Shown here piece after piece: positions 13,698 to 13,781 of a stretch of DNA of 13,781 bases; the stretch's first letter is position 1, and each line of letters begins with the position of its first letter. Position numbers and translations under genes: made by a program. The DNA is from Candidatus Nomurabacteria bacterium (lineage in GTDB: Bacteria; Patescibacteriota; Minisyncoccia; Phycocordibacterales; UBA9973): contig JAHFNV010000011.1 of assembly GCA_023267115.1 (NCBI GenBank), positions 1 through 13,781 on the forward strand. Reading direction: 5' to 3'. The notes under the pieces are model-generated. The model did not search any database and was not told the DNA's origin. It was given only the letters and a program-made list of their open reading frames with translations.

Positions 13698-13781
13698 GCG
13701 TCGATACTCAAGTGGTCAACGAGGGCACGCTGTAAACGTGCTGGCTTCGGCCTACGGGGGTTCGAATCCCTCTCGACGCAC
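13698..13781 (+). tRNA. tRNA-Tyr (anticodon GUA), 3' end at the window edge
   Basis: The acceptor stem GCGTCGA (13698-13704) pairs perfectly with TCGACGC, followed by discriminator A (13780) and a first C at the last base; whether CCA is encoded cannot be seen. The D arm is CTC/GAG with AAGTGGTCAAC in the loop. The anticodon stem GCACG/CGTGC encloses CTGTAAA, so the anticodon is GTA. A long variable arm (TGGCTTCGGCCTAC) fits the type II structure of bacterial tRNA-Tyr, and the T arm is GGGGG-TTCGAAT-CCCTC with one G-U pair. It is the only plus-strand gene and is divergent from typA. Confidence 0.95.

Noticed and set aside
1..13781. CRISPR array or complete insertion sequence
   Set aside because: No regularly spaced short repeats and no transposase or terminal inverted repeats bounding a coding unit were seen; the repeats present are isolated palindromes and one direct-repeat pair.

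Overview
The window looks like a piece of an AT-rich genome from the Candidate Phyla Radiation (Patescibacteria), most likely Parcubacteria-like. The evidence is gene content recalled from that group: a cysteine-rich zinc-ribbon protein with repeated NKQY-x-(K/R)EEY segments, a sigma-70 region 4 plus HARE winged-helix fusion, an MltG with the shortened QVDAAPETY active-site loop, a pilus/secretion-type membrane protein, very tight gene packing, and GC-rich palindromes scattered between and inside genes. TGA is used as an ordinary stop (alaS, the reverse-transcriptase remnant), which argues against the code-25 lineages. No database search was possible, so assignments rest on motifs and memory of families.

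Layout. Every protein gene is on the minus strand, so transcription runs right to left; only the tRNA is on the plus strand. From the right: tRNA-Tyr(GUA) at the edge, divergent from a strong promoter that drives typA through a hairpin-rich leader ending in a terminator-like structure. Next come typA, the sigma4/HARE protein, and a tight cluster of a two-TM secretion-type protein, mltG and mnmA, followed by an MgtC/SapB-family gene with its own promoter. The stretch 5.69-6.46 kb is a scrambled locus: the 5' part of a small Parcubacteria-type protein gene meets the 3' end of a reverse transcriptase at a perfect 13-bp-stem palindrome. Left of this are an unusually short alaS, a PilM/FtsA-like actin-fold gene with a membrane-anchored partner, and a zinc-ribbon gene flanked by two 49-bp direct repeats. 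The 5' end of another gene runs off the left edge.

Working together: alaS, mnmA, typA and tRNA-Tyr serve translation; mltG serves peptidoglycan synthesis; the PilM-like pair and the two-TM protein suggest envelope or pilus/secretion machinery; the sigma4/HARE protein is a probable transcription factor.

Two patterns stand out. First, at five genes a -10 box (TATAAT or TAGAAT, four of the five extended with an upstream TG) lies 5-7 nt before the ATG, which predicts leaderless mRNAs; the only clear Shine-Dalgarno belongs to the truncated gene in the scrambled locus. Second, palindromes occur inside reading frames without breaking them (typA, mnmA and the left-edge gene), reminiscent of Rickettsia palindromic elements. 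The typA leader (promoter, possible small ORF, three hairpins, U-run) is the best candidate for an undescribed regulatory unit.
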